The position numbers and the translations under genes were made by a program. A DNA stretch of 64,000 nucleotides from Zea mays. Taxonomy: Eukaryota > Streptophyta > Magnoliopsida > Poales > Poaceae. The first letter of the stretch is position 1. Every line of letters begins with the position of its first letter. The stretch covers positions 30,498,501-30,562,500 of the forward strand of contig NC_050098.1 in assembly GCF_902167145.1 (NCBI RefSeq). The letters run 5' to 3'. Under the pieces are notes generated by a model. That model searched no databases. It saw only the letters and a list, made by a program, of their open reading frames with translations, and was not told the DNA's origin. Below are positions 12,190 to 23,932 of this stretch, one piece after another.

Positions 12190-13528
12190 TCAATCAAAAT
12201 TCTGAGAATCAAGTATATTTAGCTCATTCCTAAGTTTGTTAAAGGTTTTCTCATCTAGTGGCTTGGTAAATATATCGGCTAATTGGTTGTGGGTGTTAAC
12301 ATAAGCAATTTCGATATCCCCCTTTTGTTGGTGATCTCTCAGAAAGTGATACCGGATGTCTATGTGCTTAGTGCGGCTGTGTTCAATGGGATTATCCGAC
12401 ATGCGGATTGCACTCTCATTATCACATAGGAGAGGGACTTTGCTCAATTTGTAGCCATAGTCCCTGAGGGTTTGCCTCATCCAAAGTAATTGCGCACAAC
12501 AATGGCCTGCGACAATGTACTCGGCTTCGACGGTGGAAAGAGCTACATAGTTTTGTTTCTTTGAAGCCCATGACACCAGGGATCTTCCCAGAAACTGACA
12601 AGTCCCTGATGTGCTCTTTCTATCAATTTTACACCCTACATAATCGGCATCAGAATATCCAATTGAATCAAATGTAGATCCCCTGGGGTACCAAAGCCCA
12701 AACTTAAGAGTGTAAACTAAATATCTCATGATTCTTTTTACGACCCTAAGGTGAACTTCCTTAGGATTTGCCTGAAATCTTGCACACATGCATACTGAAA
12801 GCATAATATCCGGTCGAGATGACACAAGTAAAGTAAAGATCTTATCATCGATCGGTATACCTTTTGATCTACAGATTTACCTCCCGTGTCGAGGTCGAGA
12901 TGCCCATTGGTTCCCATAGGTGTCTTAATGGGTTTGCCGTTCTTCATCCCAAACTTTTTAAGTATATCTTGAATGTACTTGGTTTGGCTGATGAAGGTGC
13001 CCTCTTGGAGTTGCTTGATTTGAAATCCAAGGAAATACTTCAACTCCCCCATCATAGACATCTCGAATTTCTGTATCATTATCCTACTAAACTATTCACA
13101 AGATGACTTGTTAGTAGACCCAAATATAATATCATCAACATAGATTTGGCATATAAACAAGTCTTTTGCAATAGTTTTAGTGAAGAGAGTAGGATCTGCT
13201 TTACCGACTTTGAAGCCATTAGTGATAAGGAAATCTCGCAGGCATTCATACCATGCTCTTGGGGCTTGCTTAAGCCCATAAAGCGCCTTGAGAGCTTATA
13301 CACATGGTTAGGGTACTCACTATCTTTAAAGCCGGGAGGTTGCTCAACATAGACCTCTTCCTTGATAGGACCATTGAGGAAAGCACTTTTCACGTCCATT
13401 TGATAAAGCTTTAAGCCATGGTAAGTAGCATAGGCAAGTAATATACAAATTGACTCAAGCCTAGCTACGGGTGCATAAGTTTCATCAAAGTCCAAACCTT
13501 CGACTTGTGAATAATCTTTGGCCACAAG
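12190..13528 (-). pseudogene. Sirevirus reverse transcriptase / RNase H region, frameshifted
   Basis: Copia-type RT and RNase H spread over several frames. [13 protein letters not shown] (near 13400), YVDD active site (codons at 13131-13142), YFLGFQIKQ, YSDADYVGCKIDRKSTSG (RNase H, near 12630), ALSTVEAEYI and the end motif LADIFTKPLD are all recognisable. The frame is lost near 13270 (inside the segment following HVYKLS) and again near 13080 and 12790. Copies DNA from genomic RNA in an intact element; this one is dead. Confidence 0.9.
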
Positions 13529-14825
13529 TCAGGCTTTGTTCCTTGTCACCACACCATGCTCATCTTGCTTGTTGCAGAATACCCATTTGGTACCTACAAC
13601 ATTTTGATTAGGACGTGGAACTAAATGCCATACCTTATTTCTCGTGAAGTTGTTGAGCTCCTCTTGCATAGCCACCACCCAATCCGGATCTCTTAGTGCA
13701 TCCTCCACCCTGTATGGCTCAATAGAGGACACTAAAGAGTAATGTTCACAGAAATAAGCAACTCGAGATCTAGTGGTTACCCCCTTTTGAATGTCACCAA
13801 GGATGGAGTTGACAGGGTGATCTCGTTGAATTGCTTGGTGGACTCTTGGGTGTGGCGGTCTTTGATCCCTTATTTCTTGATCATCTTCCTTGTTTTGATC
13901 ATCTTCATCTCCCCCTTGATCCATGTCCTCCTCTTGAGGTGGCTCATCCTCTTGATCTTCATCTTCATCATCTTGAGCCTGATCCTTGTCTTGAGTTGGT
14001 AGAGATGCTTGCATGGAAGATGATGGTTGATCTTGTGCTTGTGTGGGCTCTTCGGGTTCCTTAGGACACACATCCCCAATGGACATGTTCCTTAGTGTGA
14101 CGCATGGAGCCTCTTCATCATCTAATTCATCAAGATCAACTTGCTCCACTTGGGAGCCATTAGTCTCATCAAACACAATGTCACAAGAAACCTCAACTAA
14201 TCCAGTGGATTTGTTGAAGACTATATATGCCCTTGTGTTTGAATCATACCCTAGTAAAAAGCCTTCTACAGCCTTAGGAGCAAATTTGGAACTTCTACCT
14301 CTCTTAATAAGAATAAAGCATTTAATCCCAAAGACTCTAAAATATGAAACATTGGGTTTTTTACTAGTGAGGAGTTCATATGATGTTTTCTTGAGGATTC
14401 GGTGAAGATAGAGCCGGTTGATGGAGTAGCAAGCGGTGTTGATTGCTTCCACCCAAAACCAGTCCAGAGTCTTGTATTCATCAAGCATGGTCCTTGCCAT
14501 GTCCAATAGAGTTCTATTTTTCCTCTCCACTACACCATTTTGTTGAGGGGTGTAGGGAGAAGAGAACTCATGCTTGATGCCCTCCTCCTCAAGGAAACCT
14601 TCAATTTGTGAATTCTTGAACTCCGTTCCATTGTCACTTCTTATCTTTTTGATTCTCAATCCGAACTCATTTTGAGCTCGTCTTAGGAATCTCTTTAAAG
14701 TCTCTTGGGTTTGTGATTTTTCCTGCAAAAAGAACACCCAAGTGAAGCGAGAATAATCATCCACAATAACTAGACAATACTTACTTCCACCGATGCTTAT
14801 GTAAGCTATCGGGCCGAATAGATCT
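13529..14825 (-). pseudogene. Sirevirus integrase domain
   Basis: An open stretch of about 411 codons. It has the DDE signature (MDDYSRF, RSDNGTEF, VVERKNR), the copia integrase C-terminal GKK-like region (YFRVFGIKCF), and an acidic Glu/Asp/Gln-rich linker leading to RT. It is cut off from the upstream frame by a one-base deletion near 14825, just before the first catalytic block, and ends in TGA at 13529-13531 where related elements have Arg (a C-to-T change in a CpG). The DDE residues themselves are intact. Confidence 0.9.
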
Positions 14826-15425
14826 TGTGGAGTAGCTCGAGCGGCCTGTCAGTCGTCATTATGTTCTTGTGTGGATGATGGGCTCCAACTTGCTTCTCTG
14901 CTTGACATGCGCTACATATCCTGTCTTTCTCAAAATGAACATTGGTTAGTCCTAAAATGTGTTCTCCCTTTAGAAGTTTGTGGAGATTCTTCATTCCAAC
15001 ATGGGCAAGTCGGCGATGCCAGAGCCAGCCCATATTAGTCTTAGCAATTAAGCAAGTGTCTAGTTCAGCTTGATTATTATTAAAATCAACTAAGTATAGC
15101 TGACCATCTAGCACTCCCTTAAAAGCTATTGAATCATCACTTCTTCTAAAGACAGTAACACCTATATCAGTAAAAAGACAGTTGTAGCCCATTTTGCATA
15201 ATTGAGAAGCTAAAAGCAAATTGTAATCTAAAGAATCTACGATAAAAACATTGGAAATAGAATGGTCAGGGGAAATAGCAATTTTACCCAAACCTTTGAC
15301 CAAACCTTGATTTCCATCCCCGAATGTGATAGCTCGTTGGGGATCTTCATTTTTTCATAGGAGGAGAACATCATTTTCTTCCCTGACATGTGGTTTGTGC
15401 ACCCGCTATCGATTATCCAACTTGA
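14826..15425 (-). pseudogene. Sirevirus protease end and GAG-pre-integrase domain
   Basis: The minus strand encodes SWIIDSGCTNHMSG with the aspartic protease triad DSG at 15402-15410. After a frame change comes the pre-integrase zinc-binding segment (LWHRRLAHVGMKNL, then CSACQAEKQ), an HHCC finger. Frame is lost around 15304-15400. Confidence 0.85.
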
Positions 15426-17929
15426 ACCACCGGATGCATAAACCTACAAAACAATTTATGACTTGTTCTTAGGTACCCAAACAATCTTGGGTCCTTTGAC
15501 GTTAGAAACAAGCACCATGGGTACCCAAACACAAGTCTTGGGACTCTTGTGTTTGCCTCCAACATATTGGCAACTATTTTGCATGATTTATTAGTTAAAA
15601 CATATGAAGCATCAAAAGTATTAAATGAAATGTTATGATCATTTGATGCAGTAGTAATTTTCTTCTTAGGCATTTTAATATGAGTGGTATGCCTAGAGCT
15701 AGAAGCCTCATTTTTATACATGAATGCGTGATGAGAAACATTGTAAGGTTTCCTAGCATGAATCTTCCTAATTTTATGTTCGGGATAGTTTGCAGGATAT
15801 AAAATGTAACCCTCACTATCCTAAACCATTGGAGCCTTGCCATTCACAAAGTTAGACAATTTCTTAGGGGCATTAAGCTTGACATTGGATTGGCTCCCTT
15901 GTTGGAACCCAATGCCATCCTTAATGCCAGGGCTTCTCCCATTATAGAGCATGCTTCCAGCAAATTTAAACTTTTCATTTTCCAGTTCATGCTCGACAAT
16001 TTTAGTAGTTAATTTAGCTATGTGATCATTTTGTTGTTTAATCATGGCAAGGTGATTATCCATAGCTTCAATATCAACATCTCTACATCTAGTACAAATA
16101 GTAACATGATCAACAATAGATGTAGATGGTTTGCATGCATTCAATTCTTCTATCTTAGCATTTAAAATGACATTTTCATCTCTTAGACAGTAAATAGAAT
16201 CATTGCAAGCATTCAATTTTTCAATCTTAGAAACTAAACTAGCATTCTCAGTTCTAAGACTTGAAATTGAGTCATAACAAATGCTAAGCTCCTTAGATAA
16301 GTTTTCATATTTTTCTATTTCCTGAGGATAAGCATTTTTCAACTTAACAATTTTTTTGTTCTCTTTAACAAGGAAGTCCTCTTGGATTTCCAAGAGATCA
16401 TCCTTCTCGTTAATGGTTTCTATTAATTCATTTAATTTTTTTCTTTTGTTCCATGTTAAGGTTGGCAAAAAGAGCAAGTAAATCATCTTCATTATTGCTA
16501 GAGCTACCCTCATCACTAGATGTTGTATATTTGGGGGTGGCTCTAGAGTGTACCTTCTTCTTCTTGCCATCCTTAGCCATGAGACATTTGTGGCCAACGT
16601 TGGGGAAGAGGAGGCCTTTGTTGATGGCTATGTTGGCGGCGTCCTCGTCGGAGGAGGAGTCGGTGGAGCTCTCGTCAGAGTCCCATTCCCAGCACACGTG
16701 CGCATCGCCGCCCTTCTTCTTGTAGCATCTCTTCTTTTCCTTCTTCTTCACTTTCTTGTCTTCTTCCCTGTCATTTTGACTAGAAATTGGGCATTTAGCA
16801 ATAAAGTGACTGGACTTACCACATTGGTAACACACCCTTTTGGAGCGGGGCTTGTAGTCCTTTCCCCTCCTTTGCTTGAGGATTTGGCGGAAACTCTTGA
16901 TGATGAGTGCCATTTCCTCGTTGTTAAGCTTGGAGGCATCGATTGGAAGCCTACTTGGTGTAGACTCCTCCTTCTTTTCTTCCGTTGCTTTGAATGCGAC
17001 GGGTTGCACCTCGGGTGTAGAGGTGGCGCCTTGCTCCAAGTTGACAATGTGTTTGGAGTCTTTGATCATAAGTTCAAAGCTCACAAACTTGCCAATAACT
17101 TCCTCGGGAGACATTAGCTTGTATCTAGGATCCCCAAGTATTAATTGAACTTGAGTAGGATTACGAAATACGAGGGATCTAAGAATAACGTTGACCATTT
17201 CATGGTCATCCCATTTGGTGCTCCTGAGGTTGCACACTTGGTTGACCATCGTCTTGAGCCGGTTGTACATGGCTTGTGGCTCTTCCCCTTTGTTGAGGAC
17301 GAATCGACCGAGTTCTCCCTCGATCGTTTTGCGCTTGGTGATCTTGGTCACCTCGTACCCTTCATGCGCGGTTTTGAGGACGTCCCAAATTTCTTTGATG
17401 CTCTTTAACCCTTGCACCTTGTTATACTCCTCTCGACATAAAGAGGTGAGGAGTATAGAATTTGCTTGGGTGTTAAAGTGTCGTATTTGGGCGGCCTCAT
17501 CCGAGTCATAGTCATTGTCCCTACTTGAGGTACCTGCGCTCCAAATTCAACAATATCCCAAATACTTTCGTGGAGTGAGGTTAGATGGTGCCTCATTTTA
17601 TCACTCCACATGCAATAATCTTCACCATCAAAATATGGTGGTTTGCCTAGGGGTACGGATAGTAATGGAGCGCACTTTGATATACGAGGATAGCGTAGGG
17701 GCATCTTACTATACTTCTTGCGCTCATGGCGCTTAGAAGTAGTGGATGACTCGGAGCTTGATGTAGAGGGTGACGAAGAGTCAGTCTCGTAGTAGACCAC
17801 CTTGTTCATCATCTTCTTCTTGTCACCTCTCCGATGCGACTTGATGGAGGAAGAGGATTCCTCCTTGTGTTTGTTGCCGGACTCCCTTGAGAGAGTCCTC
17901 CCCGAGCTTGTGGCCTTTTTGCCAGTCAT
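15426..17929 (-). pseudogene. Sirevirus gag, frameshifted
   Basis: Starts at ATG 17929 (MTGKKATSSGRTLSRESG). The N-terminal Ser-rich part and PPYFDGEDYCMWSDKM lead into the UBN2-type gag core (KEIWDVLKTAHEGYEVTK). Next come the CCHC knuckle CYQCGKSSHFIAKC near 16830, an acidic SDESSTDSSSDED patch, and a long Lys/Glu-rich coiled coil (16440-15960). Frame changes occur near 17410 and 16440, with stops near 15825. Structural protein of the virus-like particle in intact relatives; not functional here. Confidence 0.88.
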
Positions 17930-17984
17930 GATCTCCCTCTTAGCGTGATCACTTCGAGTTGGTTAGACTCTTAATGAAGCACTG

Positions 17985-17996
17985 GTTCTGATACCA
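17985..17996 (-). promoter_or_regulatory. primer binding site of Sirevirus
   Basis: Minus TGGTATCAGAAC, two bases from the 5' LTR, complementary in type to tRNA-iMet. It fixes LTR border 17999. Confidence 0.85.
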
Positions 17997-17998
17997 AT

Positions 17999-19278
17999 TG
18001 AAAGTCGCCTAGAGGGGGGGTGTGAATAGGCGAAACCTGGAATTTATAAAATTAAACACACACTAAGGTCGGGGGTTAGCGTTAGAATTAATTCAAGTCC
18101 AAATGAATTTATCTCTTGCTAGGAGTTGCTCAAGGATTGCGGATAACGTATGGGAGCCAACACAAATTCACACTAGCAAGGAAACTTTAGAGAGGGAAAA
18201 TAAATCAAATAAGAATCAAGGCGAGTGAACACAATGATTTGTTTTACCGAGGTTCAGTTCCAAAGAACCTAGTCCCTGTTGAGGAGGTCACAAAGACCGG
18301 GTCTATTTCAACCCTTTCCCTCTCTCAAACGGTCACTTAGGCCGAGTGAGCCTTTTCCTTAATCTCATGGGTCACTTAGACCCCACAAGGACCACCACAC
18401 ACTTAGGTGTATCTTGCTTCGATTACAAGTCTCTTGAGAATAAGAAGGGAAAAAGAAAAGGCCAAACCAAGCGACAAGAGCAACAAAAGAACACAAGACA
18501 CCCTCTCTCAAGTCCCTAATGGAATTGAGTTGATTTGGAGGCTTGGAGAGGATTTGATCTATTGAATGTGTCTAGGAGTGAAGTCTTTTGCTCTTGCAAT
18601 GAATGGGATGTATGGAATGCTTAGATGGATATGAATGAGGTGGTTGGGGGGTATTTATAGCCCCAACCACTTCCATAGCAGTGGTGAAGGCTGCTGGTGA
18701 AGGGTGCACCGGACAGTCTGGTGCGCCACCGGACAACCACTGTGCACTGTCCGGTGCGCGCCACGTCAGCGCAACCGTTAGGGTTCGGAGCTAGTCGACC
18801 GTTGGAGCCTTTGTCGTCTTGCTGCACCGGACAGTCAGATGACTTCTGACTTCTGCGCTCTAACTTCTGCCGCGGTACTATAGCTCACTGTAGCTTTTGC
18901 AGAGTCGACCGCTGGCGTTGGGAGTCGTTGGTCCGCTGGCTCACCGGACAGTCCAGTGGCACACCGGACAGTCCGGTGAATTATAGCGGAGCACGTCTCC
19001 GTTTTCTCGAGAGTGGCTGGTTTAAGTCTGTACGATCCTGGTGCATCGAACACTGTCCGGTGGCACACCGGACAGTCCGGTGCACCATTTTTCAGCACAC
19101 TCAAGGTTTTGCTGTGGTTTTTTATTGAGTCCCTAACTTGATTTCTTTCTTGGTTTGTGTTGAACCTTATGCACCTGTAATACATGAATTCTAGACAAAC
19201 TAGTTAGTACAGGTGTTTGCGTTGGTCATCAACCACCAAAATTAATTATAGAAAATGGTTAACCCAATTTCCCTTTCA
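17999..19278 (-). repeat. 5' LTR of Sirevirus, 1280 bp
   Basis: TG at 17999-18000 and CA at 19277-19278 on the + strand. The TATAAATA box is at 18652-18659 (minus). U3 on the right carries repeated palindromes, for example CACCGGACAGTCCGGTG around 18963-18980 and 19066-19082. A poly-G run (18016-18022) lies near the inner end. Confidence 0.92.
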
Positions 19279-22200
19279 GTGGCAGATTAGCATAAGAGCC
19301 CCTAGAATTTACCGAAATGAACCCGTGGTCCATAGGCAGTTAAGGGAGATTTAATCCATGTCCCTAGAACTTACAGTTTGGCCCCTATACTTGTAGGAAA
19401 TAATGTCCACAGTCAACGGGTCACCAGGAAAGTTGTAAAATAAATAGAAATCGATTATGGTATGAAAATAATTCCCTAAACATTAATAAATTCATAACTT
19501 CTTGAGGTTAACCCCAAACTGATCCATTCTAGTTGCATTAATTTTGTTTTAATATTGTTTATCATCTAGTAACTCTATTCTATCACTTAACATAGACTAA
19601 AATTATGCACTTAATCTATTCTATATCAACCACTTAAAACTTTGGAAAATCATAACTCATTAACCGTAACTCCAAATTAAGTAGTTCTCGAACCTACGAT
19701 CTCGTTTCGATGCGTAGAATATTATCATGCATTCTGTTCTGATGTGTGGTGTGATGTTAATTTCTTCTATACCATGTTTGTTTGTATTGCTTCAAGTAGA
19801 TGAGCAAGTGATCGAGGACCTCGGTACCCTGTGGGTGGAAAATACTGAGCAGGAACTCGTTGAAGGCAAGTTGTGCCCTTGATCACTCTTCGTTACCTAA
19901 TAATGTTCGATGTTAATCACTGTGACTTGCTCATGTTAATTTGATGGGATCTAATAGCTTTCCCTAGCATTGTTTATCCCCCACCTTGCAAACAGATGAA
20001 TTATTGGATAGATTTGCTATTGCTCTACCTGATTTTTGGAAATTAATGTTTTATTATTATCATGTTCCAATTATGTTGTTGTTTAATATTGATCATGATA
20101 AGATCATATTGTTAATTGGAACATGGAGAACTAGAAGGGAAAATAGTGCTACCACAAGGGTGGAATGGGACGCCCTTGGCCAAGTAATTAGGAAAACTAG
20201 GAAGATATTACTAGGAGGGAAATGGGTTTAAAACATTTCCTATAATTGATTTTGGTGTTTGACGTCCATCACAAACCACATAGACTAACTAGTTTGCCTA
20301 GTTATCATTTATCTCATGTGCATAAAGTTCAACATAAACCAACAAAGAAATTAAGTTGGGGACTCAACAAAGATTATAGCAAAGACTAGCATCGGTGCTG
20401 CCAGTGGCGCACCGGACAATGTCCGGTGCCCAGGCCAAGCACTCCACGAACTAGCCACTCTTGGGATTCTCTGGGAGACGCTCCGCTATAATTCACCGGA
20501 CTATCCGGTGAGCCAACGGAGCAACGGTAAACTGCGCCAACGGTGGACTGTGTGAACAGTAAAAAGTGCACAGTGCAGAAGTCAGAAGTCAGAGCTGTGA
20601 AGTCAGAATGTACCAGACATGTCCGGTGTGCCACCGGACTGTCTAGTGCAGCAAGAGGACAAAATACTTCAACGGTCAACTGCTCCAAACCCCAACGGTC
20701 TGCTAACATGGCAGGCACCGGACAGTGAACAGTGCCATGTCTGGTGCACCAACGGACTGTTCAGTGTGCCCATCGACAACAACGACTGGAATAGTGGTTG
20801 GGGCTATAAATACCCCCAACCACCACCATTCAAGCCACCCAAGCCTCCTACACTTCTCATTCAATACAAGAGCAAAAGGTAAACACTGCAAAGACACAAT
20901 CAAAGCACTCAATCCACTCCAAGCTACAAAATCAACTCAATTGTTTAGAGACTTGAGAGAGGATCATTTGTGTTCTTTTGTTGCTCTTGTCGCTTGGATT
21001 GCTTTCTCCTTCTCATTCTTATTTTTCTAAGTGCTTTGTAAAGCTAGCAAGAGACACCTAAGTGTGTGGTGATCCTTGCGGGGTCTTAGTGACCCAAGTA
21101 ATTAAGGAGAAGCCTCGACCGGTCTGTGTGACCGATTGAGAGAGGAAAAGGGTTGTAATAGACCTGGCCTTTGTGGCCTCCTCAACGGGGACTAGGTTCT
21201 TTGGAAACGAACCTCGGTAAACAAATCACCATGTTCATTTGTGTTGATCTCCATTTGATTTGTTTCCCCTTCTTTCCTCTCTCTAAAAGTTCCCTTGCTC
21301 ATATTGATTTGAGTTTGCTCCCAAGGTTATTCGCATTGATTGAGCAACTCTTGGCAAGGAGAAATATCTTCGACACTCTGATTTATTTCTAACACTAATC
21401 CCAGGCATAGGGCGTGTTCAAAGTTTATAATTTTTAGGTTTCGCCTATTCACCTCCCTCTAGGCGACTTTCAATTACCTTACCCGGAAGGGGCAAGCGAG
21501 GAGGCATCGCTGCTAGAGTATAGGGAGGTCGTCGGGTCGAACTGTCTGTAAAGCTTTTTGGACAAGGGATTCCTATGCTTCCTTCTTCCTAAATCCGTAG
21601 CGGGTTTTCTCGAACTAGTGGAACTTTGGGAAGGCCTCGTAGTGCTACCTAGCCTCGCTTCCTTGGTAGAGGTGTATGGGGTCTGTACAACCCCGTGGCA
21701 AATTAGTAACACGACTTGTGGGTAAAGATGCGCAACCTCTGTAGAGTGTAAAACTGGTATATCAGTCGTGCTCATGGTCATGAGCGGCTAAGACACTCAC
21801 ATGATTAATTTATAGAATTAAACTTAATTTTTCATTTGCATTACATTGTGGGTGTTGTTATCAATCATGATCTCTTATTTAATTGGGTTGGTATCTACTT
21901 ATACCTAGTAATTGCTAATAAAATATTGACCAACTTTAAAAGCAATGCTCAGCTTTAACCACCCTCTTTGGTAAGCCTTACACTTCACATGAGCTCCCAC
22001 ATTTGGTGAGTTCATACACATTATTCCCCACAACTTGTTGAGCGATGAACGTATGTGAGCTCACCCTTGCCGTACTCACATTCCCCCTAGGTTAAGATCA
22101 GGTACCGCAGGATGAGGCACATGAAGGATGTTGTGATGAGTTCGTGAGTGGTCTAGGCCGTCGTCTCCCAGTCAACTTTGGTTGCTGGATCGTTGTCTTC

Positions 22201-22365
22201 ATATGATGTAATTATTTAATTATTTTATACAGAACTTCGTTATATATCAAGGATGTGACATTCGTTTCTGTACCATGAGTCATCATATGTGTGAGATTTG
22301 ATCCTATCACACTTGGTGATTATTTTTTTGCTCGGGTTTTGGTCCCCTAAAATCCGGGTGTGACA
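19279..22365 (-). repeat. LTR of a second Tekay/Del-like Ty3 element, interrupted by a solo LTR
   Basis: The right end reads TGTCACACCCGGATTTTAGG on the minus strand, the typical start of this LTR class. The segment continues leftwards to 19279, where the Sirevirus cuts in. About 1.8 kb remain after removing the solo LTR at 20212-21472. No coding region is visible. Whether it is a solo LTR or part of a longer copy cannot be told because the other end is left of the window. Confidence 0.72.
20212..21472 (+). repeat. Sirevirus-type solo LTR, TSD ATTAC
   Basis: 1261 bp, from TAGGAGGGAAATGG (mutated TGAAAGGGAAATGG) to GCGACTTTCA. It is flanked by ATTAC at 20207-20211 and 21473-21477, a perfect 5-bp duplication with no internal region, so it is a solo LTR left by recombination. 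TATAAATA at 20805-20812; palindromes include CACCGGACTATCCGGTG near 20497. Confidence 0.93.
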
Positions 22366-22462
22366 AACCATGGCCAGGGCTCGCTTCACCCTGAGGTGGA
22401 CCACGTTGCGGAGCTCACCCCACACGTAGCCACTCAGGGCTTGCACGTGGGGCCGCAGGGGT

Positions 22463-23749
22463 TGAAAGGGAAATGGCCTCAACCATTTCCTATAATCAAT
22501 TTTGGTGCTTGACGTCCATCACAAATCTTATGGACTAACTAGTTTGCTTAGTTGACCGTTTCTCAGGTGCATAAAGATCATATACATCAATTCCAAGTCG
22601 ACTTTCTAGAATACCGTAGATTATTCCAGACAGGAGAAGCTTTTTTTGGAAAATTCACCTGTGCGTGGACCGTCCGGGCCCTTGCAGCGGACCGTCCACG
22701 ACACCACGGTGAGCCTCAGACAGGAACACTGCGAAAACAGGAGTTAACACTACGAACTGTCCGACAGAGAAGCAAGCACCGTCCGAGACCAAGCGCGGAC
22801 CGTCCGACCGCTGAAAAACCAAAAAAACCCGAAGGTGACGGGTTCAGTAAAATGCATTATTAGCATCCTCGCGAACCGTCCGAGGTTCACGGCCGACCAT
22901 CCGCGACCGCTTTATGTGACATCTGACGATGCATTAAATGCACTATAGCCGTTACTGCTGACCGTTGTGATTTTAGTTGTTTATGTGCAGGGGCAGACCG
23001 TCCATGGTCGGCAGAAAAGGAGCAACAACTAGGAAGTGGTTGGTGGCTATAAATACAACCCCAACCACCTCCATTAAAGACATCCAAGCATTCCACTCAT
23101 ACACATTCAATACAAGAGCTAGCAATCCATTCCAAGACACATTCAAAGCTTTCAAACCTCTCCAAGTTCCACAATTGAGACAAGTTATCATTAGTGATTA
23201 GTGACTTGAGATAGTGTGATTCGTGTTTAATTTGTTGCTCTTGTTGCTTGATTTTCTTAATCGTTCTTTCTTCATCTCCTTCTAAACTCTCTAGTAACTT
23301 GTAAAGCTAGCAAGAGACACCTAAGTGTGTGGTGGTCCTTGTGGAGTCTTAGTGATCCTTGAGATTAAGAAGAAACACTCAACTGGTCTAATTGATCGAT
23401 TGAGAGAGGGAAAGGGTTGAAAAAGACCCGGCCTTCGTGGCCTCCTCAACGGAGAGTAGGTTCATTGGAACCAAACCTCAGGAAACAAATCGTTGTGTTC
23501 ATTTGTGTTGATCTTCACCTTACGATTTGATTCCTCCTCTCCCCTCTCTTTAAGTTCTCTTGCTCACAATCGTTTGAGTTAGCCCCCAAAGTTATCTGCA
23601 TTGATTGAGCAACTCATAACAAGAAGAACTCTCTTTCGCATTCCGTATTCATTATTATTTTGTTTCTAATCCTAACCCCGAGTGAAGTTCATGTTCAAAG
23701 TTTATAATCTACAGGTTTTACCTATTCACTCCCCTCTAGGCGACTTTCA
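22463..23749 (+). repeat. Sirevirus-type solo LTR, second family, TSD GGGGT
   Basis: 1287 bp from TGAAAGGGAAATGG to GCGACTTTCA, flanked by GGGGT at 22458-22462 and 23750-23754. TATAAATA at 23048-23055. Its U3 repeats are of the GGACCGTCC type, unlike the CACCGGAC palindromes of its neighbours, so it is a different subfamily. Confidence 0.93.
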
Positions 23750-23782
23750 GGGGTCCACTCCGAGGGACGTCCACCACGTCAA

Positions 23783-23932
23783 GATCCCAAAACAGGTCCG
23801 CCACCGTGTCGAACAACTCCCTCAGCTCAGTCCCCTTCTGCTCCACGGTCCAGGACAGGGTCCAAGAGGTCTAGGTTGCGACATCTAGATCCCGAAATAG
23901 GTCCGCCACCGTGTCGAACAACTCCCTCAGCT
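23783..23932. repeat. 45-bp direct repeat inside the antisense gene
   Basis: A block starting GATCCCAAAACAGGTCCGCC near 23783 recurs with few changes near 23888 (about 105-bp spacing), a local duplication in the C-terminal exon region. Confidence 0.7.

Larger units (their letters stand above)
10366..19278 (-). mobile_element. Ty1/copia Sirevirus (Opie/Ji-like), interrupted and decayed
   Basis: The 5' LTR is 17999-19278, primer site 17985-17996, gag-pol 17929-12190 and 3' LTR 10366-11294 (cut by the chromovirus). Sirevirus hallmarks are visible: palindromes of the CACCGGAC-GTCCGGTG type in U3, TATAAATACCC promoter, gag with a long coiled-coil C-terminus, and several GGGGGAGA-type polypurine tracts in the 3' spacer. 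The frame is broken by several frameshifts and one TGA, so this copy is not autonomous. The right flank after TTTCA at 19278 is GTGGC; the matching left duplicate lies outside the window. Confidence 0.93.
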
